Assembly: GCF_004297875.1 (NCBI RefSeq)
Contig: NZ_SCSK01000053.1
Location: 1-64,000, forward strand
Reading direction: 5' to 3'
DNA from: Pandoraea sp.
Lineage (GTDB): Bacteria; Pseudomonadota; Gammaproteobacteria; Burkholderiales; Burkholderiaceae
Length of the DNA stretch: 64,000 nucleotides
In this document: piece by piece, positions 27,641-36,876 of the stretch
Layout of the letters: each line of letters starts with the position of its first letter
How positions within the stretch are numbered: position 1 is the first letter of the stretch
Notes under the pieces: generated by a model
What the model saw: only the letters and a program-made list of their open reading frames with translations
Databases searched by the model: none
Told to the model about the DNA's origin: nothing
Translations under genes and position numbers: made by a program

Positions 27641-28612
27641 TCAGCCGCCACTCACGGCTTCGACTGCGCCAAGCCGCGCGGTGACGGCCGATTCGATGTC
27701 GTCGTCGAAGCAGCCGATGAATACCAGCACCGAGTCGGCTGGAGCCGGGCCGCCGAAAGGCGCAATGCGCACACGGCCGCCGACCACGTGCAAGGCCTGG
27801 GGTATCGCCTCGCCGGCGAGTCGGACGATGCCTTTGGCACGCAGCAACGGCGCCGGAAAGTCGCGGAAGAATTGTTTGAGTCGTGCCTTGTCGAGCGGCT
27901 CGCCCAAGCGGCACGAGAAACTGCTGATGCCCGCGTGCGGCTGGTCCGGCCGCGCAGCACGCAGGCGTTCCGAATGGTGGTGCGGCGCGCGCGGCATGAC
28001 CTCGGTATCGAAGAACAGCGCCAGCGGCACCGCCCCGTGTGCGGCCTCGAACTGCAACGCGGTGGGGGCAATCGATCGGAGGGTGCGCTGCGCGGCCGCC
28101 TTTTGGGATGCCCCGACGCGATCGGTTTTGGTCAGTACCAAAGCCGTCGCGCCAGCGATCTGGCGCGTCGCGATATCGCCCACCAACGCATCGCCCAGGG
28201 TGGCCTCGAGCCGCTCGGCGTCGACCGCAACGATGATGCCGTGCAGGCGAAACGCGGGATCGAGCATGCCGATCTGGGCCACCTTGGCCGGATCGGATAC
28301 GCCGCTGGCTTCGATAAGCAGCAACTCGGGCCGCTCCGGCCGGGCGGCGATGGCTATCAGCGCGTCGGCCAGACGGCCGCCGATCGAGCAGCAGATGCAA
28401 CCGTTTTCAAGTGCGATGACATCGCTGCTGCGCTCGCGGATCAGCGCCGCGTCGATGTTGATGTCGCCGAAATCGTTGACGAGCACCGCAATGCGTCGTC
28501 CGCCTGCATGGGCGAGCACATGGTTGAGCAGAGTCGTCTTGCCCGCTCCGAGATAACCGCCGATGACCGCCAGGACGATCGGCGGCGCGCCGGCAGGATG
28601 AACATCATTCAT
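27641..28612 (-). CDS. COG0523/CobW-family GTP-binding protein (second copy)
   Basis: [46 protein letters not shown]...ENGCICCSIGGRLADAL (CxCC). Confidence 0.88.
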   Translation of the reverse strand: MNDVHPAGAPPIVLAVIGGYLGAGKTTLLNHVLAHAGGRRIAVLVNDFGDINIDAALIRERSSDVIALENGCICCSIGGRLADALIAIAARPERPELLLIEASGVSDPAKVAQIGMLDPAFRLHGIIVAVDAERLEATLGDALVGDIATRQIAGATALVLTKTDRVGASQKAAAQRTLRSIAPTALQFEAAHGAVPLALFFDTEVMPRAPHHHSERLRAARPDQPHAGISSFSCRLGEPLDKARLKQFFRDFPAPLLRAKGIVRLAGEAIPQALHVVGGRVRIAPFGGPAPADSVLVFIGCFDDDIESAVTARLGAVEAVSGG

Positions 28613-30254
28613 GTTCGGGGGATTGGAAAACGCGGCCCGCCAGCACCGTGCCCCATACGCGCACGTCTTTCAGGCGTTCGGCTGGGATCTCGGTCGGATC
28701 GTCGTCGAGCACGGCGAAATCGGCGAATTTTCCCACCTCGATACTGCCGATGAGGTGATCCATCTTGAGCGTATAGGCCGCGCCCAGCGTAATCGCGCGC
28801 AAGGCATCGGCCACCTCGACCCGCTCGCCGGGGCCCAGCACGCGGCCCGAAGCGGTCGTGCGCTGGACTGCGCACCATGCGGTGAACAGCGGGTTGAGCG
28901 GGGTAATCGGTGCATCCGAATGAAACGCGAACGGAATGCCCAGGCGCCGTGCCGTGCCCGCGGCGTTCATCCGGTTGGCGCGGTCCGGCCCCATGGTCTG
29001 GCTGTAGTGGGCGTCGCCCCAGTAGTAAATGTGATTGGAGAAGAAGTTGATGCACAGGCCCAATTGCGCGGCGCGCGCGAGCTGGCTCGGGCTGGCCATC
29101 TGGCAGTGCTGCAGCGTATGGCGGTGGTCGCGGCGCGGGTATTGGTCGAGAATCGTCTCTAGCGCGGCGAGCACGACCTCGGTGGCCTCGTCGCCATTGG
29201 TGTGAATGTGCAACTGCAGGCCGGCGCGATGATAGGGCGTAAACAACTCGACCAGCTGGCTCGGCGGAACCAGCCAAAGCCCGTTGGGCTGGCCACCGAA
29301 ATAGCCAGGCCACAGCAGGCGGGCGGTGAAACCCTGAATCGAGCCGTCGACAATGAACTTGACCGGACCGAACCTCAATTTATCGGTGCTTTCGGGCATG
29401 GCCGCCAGCACTTTTTCGGCGCCTTCGCCGGGGCTGCGCTGCGGCGCGAAGGCCGGCACGATCCGCACCGGATAGTCGGGACTGGCGGTGACCTCTTGCA
29501 GGTTGCGATTGCCCAGCGACGACAGGTCGTTGACCAGGTCGGTCGCGGTCGTCACGCCAGCCAGTTGCGCGACTCTGCCGAAATTCCAGATCGCGCTCGG
29601 CTTCTCGCTGGCGGCAATCGACAACTGCTTGCCGATGACCCGATATACCGGGAACATCGCGGCGAACTCCTGCAACTCGCCGGTCGGCCGCCCCTGGGCA
29701 TCCTTGTCGATGCCGTCGATATCAGTGTCTTCGTCGATGCCGGCCAGCGCGAGCATGGCCGAGTTGACGTTCATCAAGTGTACGCTGGCGTGCAATATCA
29801 CGATCGGTCGCTGCGCCGCAACCGTGTCGAGTTCCTTGACCGACAGGCGCTGCGTGCCGAAGAAAATCGGATCGAAACCCCATGCCAACAGCGGCGCGGC
29901 CGGATCGGTCAGCGCCGCCTGCGCCGCGCGCAAACGTTCGATCACCTGCTCGAGGTCTTTCAAGCCGCGCCAGAGCTTGCCGTCCGGTCCGCGGCGATCG
30001 TAGTAACCGACGTACACGGCGTCCCACATGGCGCCTTCCATCAGATGGCAATGGCCTTCGACCAGACCGGGCATGAGCACCTTGTCGCGCAGCGTGTCGA
30101 TGATGTCGGCCTCGCCCCATTGGCGCACGTCCTCGAGGCCGCCGACCGCCAGCACCTTGCCGTCGCGCACGGCCACGTGCGTCGCGAGCGGCTGGGCCGG
30201 GTTCATGGTCAGGATTTTCCTGGCGACATAAATGCTGATCTGACTGGATTGCAT
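28605..30254 (-). CDS. Amidohydrolase family protein (YtcJ-like)
   Basis: ISIYVARKILTMNPAQPLATHVAVRDGKVLAVG...VLMPGLVEGHCHLMEGAMWD...HIHTNGDEATEVVLAALE...FAFHSDAPITPLNPLFTAWCAVQR. Confidence 0.85.
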   Translation of the reverse strand: MQSSQISIYVARKILTMNPAQPLATHVAVRDGKVLAVGGLEDVRQWGEADIIDTLRDKVLMPGLVEGHCHLMEGAMWDAVYVGYYDRRGPDGKLWRGLKDLEQVIERLRAAQAALTDPAAPLLAWGFDPIFFGTQRLSVKELDTVAAQRPIVILHASVHLMNVNSAMLALAGIDEDTDIDGIDKDAQGRPTGELQEFAAMFPVYRVIGKQLSIAASEKPSAIWNFGRVAQLAGVTTATDLVNDLSSLGNRNLQEVTASPDYPVRIVPAFAPQRSPGEGAEKVLAAMPESTDKLRFGPVKFIVDGSIQGFTARLLWPGYFGGQPNGLWLVPPSQLVELFTPYHRAGLQLHIHTNGDEATEVVLAALETILDQYPRRDHRHTLQHCQMASPSQLARAAQLGLCINFFSNHIYYWGDAHYSQTMGPDRANRMNAAGTARRLGIPFAFHSDAPITPLNPLFTAWCAVQRTTASGRVLGPGERVEVADALRAITLGAAYTLKMDHLIGSIEVGKFADFAVLDDDPTEIPAERLKDVRVWGTVLAGRVFQSPEHE

Positions 30255-30302
30255 GCGACTCATCCCTGATTTTGCGAATTCAAAATACGTGCCCGTCAAG
30301 GC

Positions 30303-31691
30303 TCACGAGGCGGACTGCAACTGCGCGCGGCCGCCAGCCAGCAAGTTGGCCACCGAGGCGACCACGATATTCGCGACCAGGCACACCAGCCCCAGATTCA
30401 CGCCGCCCAGATCGATGTGATGCAGATAGAGCGCGACCGCCATGATCTGGCCGGTCAGGATGCCCAACGCAATCGCCATGGGCTTCACCCGCAGGCCAAA
30501 CAGAATCACCATCACGCCGGGGAAGAACTGCGTAATGCCATAGTAGGCTGTGTTGATCAGCGTGAGCATCAGCTTCGGCGTGAGCAGGGTCATCACGATC
30601 GATACTAGCAAGTAGATGACGATGACCACTTTCGCGCCGGCCTTTTGCTTGCTCTCAGGCATGCCCGGCAGCAGATTGCGGGTGACGATCGGGCCGATTG
30701 CCAGGCAGATGCCTGCCAGAACCAGCAAGCCCGAGAGCGATGCGCCGGCGGCCACCAGGCCTAGCAGCCAGCCCGGCAGCAGGCGGATTGCCGCGGCGAA
30801 GAACGCTTCATTGGGCGAGCCCAGGTGCAGGTTCTGGCTCAGCGCGTAATAGGACGCCAGCACCAGAAACGGGTACATCAACATATACAGCGGCATCGCC
30901 ACCTGCGTGCGCCGGATCGTATTGGCGCTTTTGGCGGTGAAAAAATTCTGTATGCCGAACGGCATCATGTAAAAGCCGAGCGACTGGAACAGCATGGTGC
31001 TCATCGAGAAAGACAGCTGCCGCGAATTCATCTGATTGCTGAAATGCTGGCTGGCGGTATGGAACACATGAGTGACGCCGGTCTCCCACGAGACCGCCAC
31101 GCCGGTGATCACAATTGCCAGCACCATCAATACGTCCTTGAGCACCGCGATGTAAGCCGAGGCCCGTACGCCCGAAATGGCGATATAGGTAAACGCCAGC
31201 GCCGCGGCGATCAGTATCAGGTACAACGGCTGGAAGTCCCACCCCAGTCCTTTGAGCGCGGCGACCAGGCCGGTGAACTGCAATTGCCCCCACGGCAATA
31301 GAAACAGAATGGCGGATGCCGCCACGACGATCTCCAGCACGCGGCTACGGTAGTGCCCCTTGAACAGATCGGGGAGCGTAATCGCATTAAAACGCTTGCC
31401 CGCTTCCCAGATTTTGGGGCCGATGAAATAGCCGATCGGGTAGGCGAGCAAAATGTAGCCGAGGAACCAGATGCCGTATGTGGGTCCTTTGGCATAGATG
31501 CCGCCGGGGAACCCGACCATCGTACCGATGCTGTAGATTTCACCGGCCGCGAGGAAGAACACCAAATAGGCGCCAAATTGGCGTGATGCGACAAAAAAGT
31601 CGTGCACGCTTTGCGCGCTGTGCCCCTTTTTCGATCGAACTGCCAAGTAAATTGAGAAAACGATGAAGCCAAGAAATACGATGGTCGACAT
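30303..31691 (-). CDS. Sodium:solute symporter family transporter
   Basis: Many TM segments; GYILLAYPIGYFIGPKIWEAGKRFNAITLPDLFKGHYRSRVLEIVVAASAILFLLPWGQLQFTGLVAALKG. Confidence 0.85.
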   Translation of the reverse strand: MSTIVFLGFIVFSIYLAVRSKKGHSAQSVHDFFVASRQFGAYLVFFLAAGEIYSIGTMVGFPGGIYAKGPTYGIWFLGYILLAYPIGYFIGPKIWEAGKRFNAITLPDLFKGHYRSRVLEIVVAASAILFLLPWGQLQFTGLVAALKGLGWDFQPLYLILIAAALAFTYIAISGVRASAYIAVLKDVLMVLAIVITGVAVSWETGVTHVFHTASQHFSNQMNSRQLSFSMSTMLFQSLGFYMMPFGIQNFFTAKSANTIRRTQVAMPLYMLMYPFLVLASYYALSQNLHLGSPNEAFFAAAIRLLPGWLLGLVAAGASLSGLLVLAGICLAIGPIVTRNLLPGMPESKQKAGAKVVIVIYLLVSIVMTLLTPKLMLTLINTAYYGITQFFPGVMVILFGLRVKPMAIALGILTGQIMAVALYLHHIDLGGVNLGLVCLVANIVVASVANLLAGGRAQLQSAS

Positions 31692-31709
31692 GGCAATGCG
31701 CTCCTGGCT

Positions 31710-31919
31710 TTAGGTATTGTGCGGGTCGGCTTCGCTGACGGCGCCGTCGAACAGACGCCAGCACAGCAGGAGGCACCCGGAGGTCAAGACGAACCAGGCG
31801 AAAATCCACGCGTAGATAAACGGCACGCCGAGCACCGTCAGGTTGACCGACGAAACCCACGGCAATAGGCCTATCACGCCGATATAAGGAATGCCGATGC
31901 CAATAAAGAATTTGAGCAT
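31710..31919 (-). CDS. DUF3311-type small membrane protein (SSS partner)
   Basis: MLKFFIGIGIPYIGVIGLLPWVSSVNLTVLGVPFIYAWIFAWFVLTSGCLLLCWRLFD; directly upstream of the SSS gene on the same strand. Confidence 0.75.
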   Translation of the reverse strand: MLKFFIGIGIPYIGVIGLLPWVSSVNLTVLGVPFIYAWIFAWFVLTSGCLLLCWRLFDGAVSEADPHNT

Positions 31920-32348
31920 GCTGTCTCCGCTGGTTGTCAGGTTTTCTATATTTGTGTCTTGAGCGCAGTAGCGCTCGGGATGCCGGTTTTGGCGTGTCCC
32001 GCGCATGGGGTGCGCGGGGCAGGCGCTCGTTGGCGATCGTCTCGATCGATCGTCGCGGTGCCGCGATGCCGTGCCTGGCGGCACGTCGATGCGATCACTT
32101 GAGTATGCGCAAGCAAAAAAGGGCGGGATAGTACCAGTTGATGCGAGTCGATTGGTCCAATGGGCTAGCCGCGCGACAGTACGCATGCTATGATCGTTCG
32201 CGTTCATGCGGGCGAGCGGTTTGTCTTCATCGCCCGGTCTGTTTTACCTCAGTGTGTTTGCGAAGTCCCCCCGCGCGTCATATCCGCCTCGAAAATTGGC
32301 GTATCGGGAGAGCTTTTGCTGCCCGCTTGCCAATGTACGGATTTGTCG

Positions 32349-33365
32349 ATGCCACTGCCGTCAAGCACAGCCCTGTCTCGCGCCCCATCGAAGCAACTCG
32401 TCTGCGTCCTGCTCGGATTGGCAGTCATCGCCGTGGCTCCCCGCGGCATCGAATATCTGTCGGGCCGCGCCGCGGCGCCCACCGACGACGCGCTCGATGC
32501 GAGCGGCGACGCGTCATCGGCGGCAAACGACGCCACGGTAGCGCCTTCGGCTTCGCCGCCTGCCCCTGCACCTTACGTCACGCGCTCGGTGACGATCGAA
32601 CGCTCGTTCGATAGCGCCGCGCTCAAGGCTGGCGTCAGTCCTCAGGTGGCGGCCTCGCTGGTCAAGGCGTTTTCGTCCGAGATCGATTTCCGTCGCGACC
32701 TGCAAAAGGGCGACAGTTTCACTCTGGTGTTCAAGCGCAATGGAATCGATGGCGACGATGTCGCAGCCGATCGCAAGCCGGTCGCGGCAAAAATCGATCT
32801 CGGTTCGACGACGCACACCATCTACTGGTATCGCAAGCCAGGGGGGGAGGGAAGCTACTACACGCCCAATGGCAGCAGCACGCTGCCGGCGTTTTCGCGC
32901 TATCCGATCGCCTTCACGCGCGTATCGTCGCCATTCTCTCTCGCCCGTTTCGACCCGGTTCTCAAGCGCGTGCGCCCTCATGACGGCGTCGATCTGGCCG
33001 CCCCGGTCGGCACGCCGGTGCATGCAACCGCCACTGGCAGGGTCAAGTTCGTCGGTTGGCAACGCGGGTACGGCAAAGTCGTCATACTGAGTAATCCAAA
33101 CGATTTCTCGACGCTGTTCGCTCATTTGTCCCGCTTCGCGCATGGCCTGCGCCGCGGCGAGGCAGTACAACGCGGGCAGGTCATCGGTTACGTGGGCGAA
33201 ACCGGCTGGGCGACAGGGCCACATTTGCACTTTGAATTGCGCCGCGACAATGTGCCGGTGAATCCGCTGACTGCGCGCTTGCCAGTCGAGCACCGCCTCA
33301 AGGGCGCTGACAAGGAGCGCTTCGCAAGCCAGGCGCAGAAGCTGTCGTCGTTCCTGTCATCTTGA
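32349..33365 (+). CDS. M23 family metallopeptidase (murein endopeptidase-like)
   Basis: HDGVDLAAPVGTPVHATATGRVKFVGWQRGYGKVVILSNPNDFSTLFAHLSRFAHGLRRGEAVQRGQVIGYVGETGWATGPHLHFEL (M23 motifs). Confidence 0.9.
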   Translation: MPLPSSTALSRAPSKQLVCVLLGLAVIAVAPRGIEYLSGRAAAPTDDALDASGDASSAANDATVAPSASPPAPAPYVTRSVTIERSFDSAALKAGVSPQVAASLVKAFSSEIDFRRDLQKGDSFTLVFKRNGIDGDDVAADRKPVAAKIDLGSTTHTIYWYRKPGGEGSYYTPNGSSTLPAFSRYPIAFTRVSSPFSLARFDPVLKRVRPHDGVDLAAPVGTPVHATATGRVKFVGWQRGYGKVVILSNPNDFSTLFAHLSRFAHGLRRGEAVQRGQVIGYVGETGWATGPHLHFELRRDNVPVNPLTARLPVEHRLKGADKERFASQAQKLSSFLSS

Positions 33366-33419
33366 TTCGCCGCGGCTGGCGGTGCGCCGCCGCCGCTGGC
33401 CAAGTCGCATGCATTCGTG

Positions 33420-33960
33420 CGATTCCTCAAAAATATCCTTCCCATCTCGTCAAGTACTTACATTTAATCGCCGCCAGCAAAAACGAATGTTAATTACCGT
33501 TAAATCGGTGCGGCTCAACCCTGTCGGATGTTTTCAATTCGACTCAAGGTGAAGATAATTATTTTTGAAAAGCCCAGAGAGAACCGCTGGGGCAAAATTG
33601 CTCCTTTATCCAAGGGGTAACCCTTTCCCTCATGACTCCTTAAGTTTGGCAGATGGATGTTTTCACGCCTTTTAAATCCGGTTAAATTTATTCCGAATAT
33701 CAGGTACAAAAAAAATGCAAAAACAGACCACTGTCACGATGTTGAAGAGAAGGCGGGCTTGATCAAAAAATCGCCTCCTTTAATGAGCCATCAATGCGCT
33801 GGTGACCCATTGATAAAAATCATCAAATAAGCATCTTTTGTTTTGTAAAACCCCTATATACAGAAAATGACGAATCGATTATTCTTGCCCTGGGGGAAAT
33901 TACGGATTGCTACGATTAACTCTGTTGTCGGGAATTCCGAAGATCGGGCTGGCTGGCCGA
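33420..33960. promoter_or_regulatory. AT-rich intergenic region upstream of the pel operon
   Basis: Visibly AT-rich compared with flanking coding DNA; includes TTGATCAA 33759-33766 and inverted repeat ATCAATG(33790-33796)/CATTGAT(33808-33814). Confidence 0.5.
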
Positions 33961-34035
33961 TTTGATGAGTCGCTTGATCAGACAGGCTCTGGCGGGCGGC
34001 GGGGGGTTGTCGGTCGGTAGTATCCAAAAAGAACG

Positions 34036-36876
34036 ATGCTGGAAGCGAGCTTTGATCATTCGGGGAAAAAAGTGATCGTACGTGGGCTTCATTTTGGCGG
34101 GCGACCGCCTGCCAAAGGTGTAAAGGAGCGGCTGTTCCGCCTGCTGCTTGCGGTCATGGGGTTTCTACTTATTGGTAGCGCCAACCCCGCCGTGGCGGCT
34201 GCCAGCCCGGCGGCGGCTGTTGCCAATCCAAATATTGCGTTTTATTACGGGGAGCACCCGCCGGTCGACGAGTTGCAGGCGTTCGATGACGTGGTGATCG
34301 ATCCCGCCGTCGCGGCACTGCCTGATACCCAGGCAACACCTCATACCGCCTGGCTGGCACGGCTCGACCTGCGAGCTCAGGCCGACAGCCCCGGGCAAAC
34401 GGCCGAAGCTTATGTCTCTGAGGCGGTAACGCCGCTTTGGAACAAGGGTTATCGCGGCTTCCTGCTCGACGACGGCGCACCGCTCGACCAGAATGACAGG
34501 CCCGACGATGCATGGCTTGCCGGGTTGGTGCAGGCAATTCACGCTCAATATCCCCAGGCGCGCGTGATGTTGCGCAATCACCTGGGGTTGGCCACGCGCA
34601 TTGCCGATCAGTTAAACGCCGTGATGGTCGACGCGCTGTACCGACGCTACGACCTGCTCGGCGGATTCTTTGCCAACGTGCCCGATGCCGAGCGCACCGA
34701 CGCGCTGCGGCGGATCCAGGCGCTGCGCCGCGGCGCCTCGTCGCTTGCCGTGGTTGCCGTCGATTACTGCGGGCGCGATGATCGGGCATGCCGGCGCGAC
34801 ACCGCGCGCCGGCTCGAACACGATGGCCTCACGCCGTTCGTCACCGACCCGAGCTTCGCGACGGTCGGCATCGGCCGCATCGAGGTCATGCCGCGCAAAA
34901 TTCTGGTCGTGCAGACGCCGGAGCAGGGCGAGCCGCTGGATCTGACGGCCGGCGTGCGCGACATCGCGATGCCGCTCAATTATCTCGGCTACGATATTCA
35001 GTATGCCGACGCCAATCAGGCATTGCCGCGCGACATCGACAGCGACCGCTATGCCGGCATCGTGGTGGCGATCGACCGGACGGTCGACAACCCCGATGCC
35101 TGGCGCCGTTGGCTGCTCGGCCGTATCCGCGCGGGCGTACGGGTCGCGGTGGTCGGGCAATTTGGTTTTCCGATCGATCAGGAAGCTGCCCGCGTGCTTG
35201 GCCTCGAAGTGGTGCCGGGGGCTGCTCCGCCCGACGTTGCGCCGCAGATCGTGGACAAGGCGCCGATGATGGGCTTCGAAATCCTGCCGCCGCCCGATAT
35301 TCGCGACGCTTTGGGCGTGCGCGTCGGGGCGCAGGGCAAACCGCTGCTGCGGCTGCAAGCCGGCAGCTACGTCTATGACATGGCCGGCATGTTGCCGTGG
35401 GGCGGCTACACGCTCGACCCCTACGGCATTGCCACCCTGGGCGGCATTCAGCAGGAGCGCTGGGCGATCCAGCCAATCGAATTCTTCGAGCAGGCCCTCG
35501 CGCTGCCCGAGATGCCCGTGCCGGACGTGACGACCGAAAACGGCCGCAGGCTCCTGTTCGTGCATGTCGACGGAGACGGCTTCGCCTCGCGTGCGGAGTT
35601 CCCTGGCCCCGCCTATGGCGGGCAGGCGCTGTACGATCAGATTTTCACCAAATTTCCGATCCCGATGACCCTTTCGGTGATCGAAGGCGAGGTCGGGCCG
35701 ACCGGCCTGTATCCGAAAATATCGCCGACGCTCGAGTCCATCGCGCGCCAGATCTTTGCCTTGCCGAATGTCGAAATCGGTAGCCATACATACTCGCATC
35801 CGTTCAATCTGGAGATGATCGATCCGAAGACCGGCGGGCGCATCACCGGCAAGGTCAGAAAGGAGTGGGGGGGCGACAGCGCGTTCTCACTCGATATCCC
35901 ACACTACAAATTCAATTTGAATCGCGAAATCCAGGGCTCGATCGACTACATCAATCGACGCCTGGCGCCGCCCGGCAAGCATGTTGTCGTGCTGCAATGG
36001 CCCGGCGACGCCGCACCGCCGGCCATCGCGGTGCGCCGCGCTTATGCGGCCGGCGTGCTCAATATCAACGGTGGCGATACGGTCATCACCAAAACCAACA
36101 ACAGCTGGACCAATATCGCGCCGTATGGCGTGTCCAAGGGGCCGCAGCCCGACGACTTTCAGGTCTATGCGGCCGACATGGACGAAAACGTCTACACCGG
36201 CGACTGGACCGGTCCGTTTTACGGTTTCACGCGTGCGCTGGAGACTTACGCGCTGACCGACCGGCCGATCCGCTTCAAGGCAATCGATATTTACTACCAC
36301 TTCTATTCGGGGACCAAGCTTGCATCGCTGCGCGCCTTGCGCCAGATATACGAGAGCACGCTCAAGCAGGCGGTTCTGCCGATCTACACGACCGAGTACA
36401 TCAAGCGCGTTCTCGACTGGCGCGGCGTCGCGGTGGCCCGCGAGGGCAATCGCTGGCTGGTGCGCTCCGGTCCCAATTTGCGCGAGTTGCGCTGGCCGCT
36501 CGGGCGCGGCGTCCCTGATCTGACCACCGCCACCGGGGTCAGCGGCTATCTGCCCGGGCCCGGTGGGCTGTATATCCACATGGGCGGGGACCAGGCCAGT
36601 TTCTCGATCACTCCCCATGCCACCGCCAGGATTCCCTATATCGCCGAGGCGGCGGGATTTGTGCGCCATTATCAACGAGATGCACGCACCATGAGCTTTG
36701 ATTTCGGCGGCTACTACAAGCCTTTCGTGAGCTTCGCCGATGCGAATGGCTGCCGCGTGACGGTCGACGGCAAGGCGATCGCGGCGCCGGTCAGAAACGG
36801 CGTCCTGCGCGTCGACGTCGCGGGGCGCGTGGCGCAGCAAGTGACCTACCATTCGCTCAAGGTGACCTGTGAATAG
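34036..36876 (+). CDS. pelA: PelA-like protein: GH114-like N-terminal domain plus polysaccharide deacetylase-like domain
   Basis: Signal peptide-like start; NIAFYYGEHPPVDELQAFDDVVIDP; deacetylase-like FVHVDGDGFASRAEF and EIGSHTYSHPFN; first gene of pelABCDEFG. Confidence 0.88.
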   Translation: MLEASFDHSGKKVIVRGLHFGGRPPAKGVKERLFRLLLAVMGFLLIGSANPAVAAASPAAAVANPNIAFYYGEHPPVDELQAFDDVVIDPAVAALPDTQATPHTAWLARLDLRAQADSPGQTAEAYVSEAVTPLWNKGYRGFLLDDGAPLDQNDRPDDAWLAGLVQAIHAQYPQARVMLRNHLGLATRIADQLNAVMVDALYRRYDLLGGFFANVPDAERTDALRRIQALRRGASSLAVVAVDYCGRDDRACRRDTARRLEHDGLTPFVTDPSFATVGIGRIEVMPRKILVVQTPEQGEPLDLTAGVRDIAMPLNYLGYDIQYADANQALPRDIDSDRYAGIVVAIDRTVDNPDAWRRWLLGRIRAGVRVAVVGQFGFPIDQEAARVLGLEVVPGAAPPDVAPQIVDKAPMMGFEILPPPDIRDALGVRVGAQGKPLLRLQAGSYVYDMAGMLPWGGYTLDPYGIATLGGIQQERWAIQPIEFFEQALALPEMPVPDVTTENGRRLLFVHVDGDGFASRAEFPGPAYGGQALYDQIFTKFPIPMTLSVIEGEVGPTGLYPKISPTLESIARQIFALPNVEIGSHTYSHPFNLEMIDPKTGGRITGKVRKEWGGDSAFSLDIPHYKFNLNREIQGSIDYINRRLAPPGKHVVVLQWPGDAAPPAIAVRRAYAAGVLNINGGDTVITKTNNSWTNIAPYGVSKGPQPDDFQVYAADMDENVYTGDWTGPFYGFTRALETYALTDRPIRFKAIDIYYHFYSGTKLASLRALRQIYESTLKQAVLPIYTTEYIKRVLDWRGVAVAREGNRWLVRSGPNLRELRWPLGRGVPDLTTATGVSGYLPGPGGLYIHMGGDQASFSITPHATARIPYIAEAAGFVRHYQRDARTMSFDFGGYYKPFVSFADANGCRVTVDGKAIAAPVRNGVLRVDVAGRVAQQVTYHSLKVTCE

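Noticed and set aside
33515-33709. 64-aa minus-strand ORF in the AT-rich pel upstream region
   Set aside because: No signal peptide, motif or convincing ribosome-binding site seen; isolated small ORF in presumed regulatory DNA.
33420-34035. c-di-GMP (GEMM) riboswitch or clear FleQ box upstream of pelA
   Set aside because: I searched by eye for the conserved GEMM-I core and for GTCaNTAAAtTGAC-like sequences and found no acceptable match; a covariance-model scan would be decisive.
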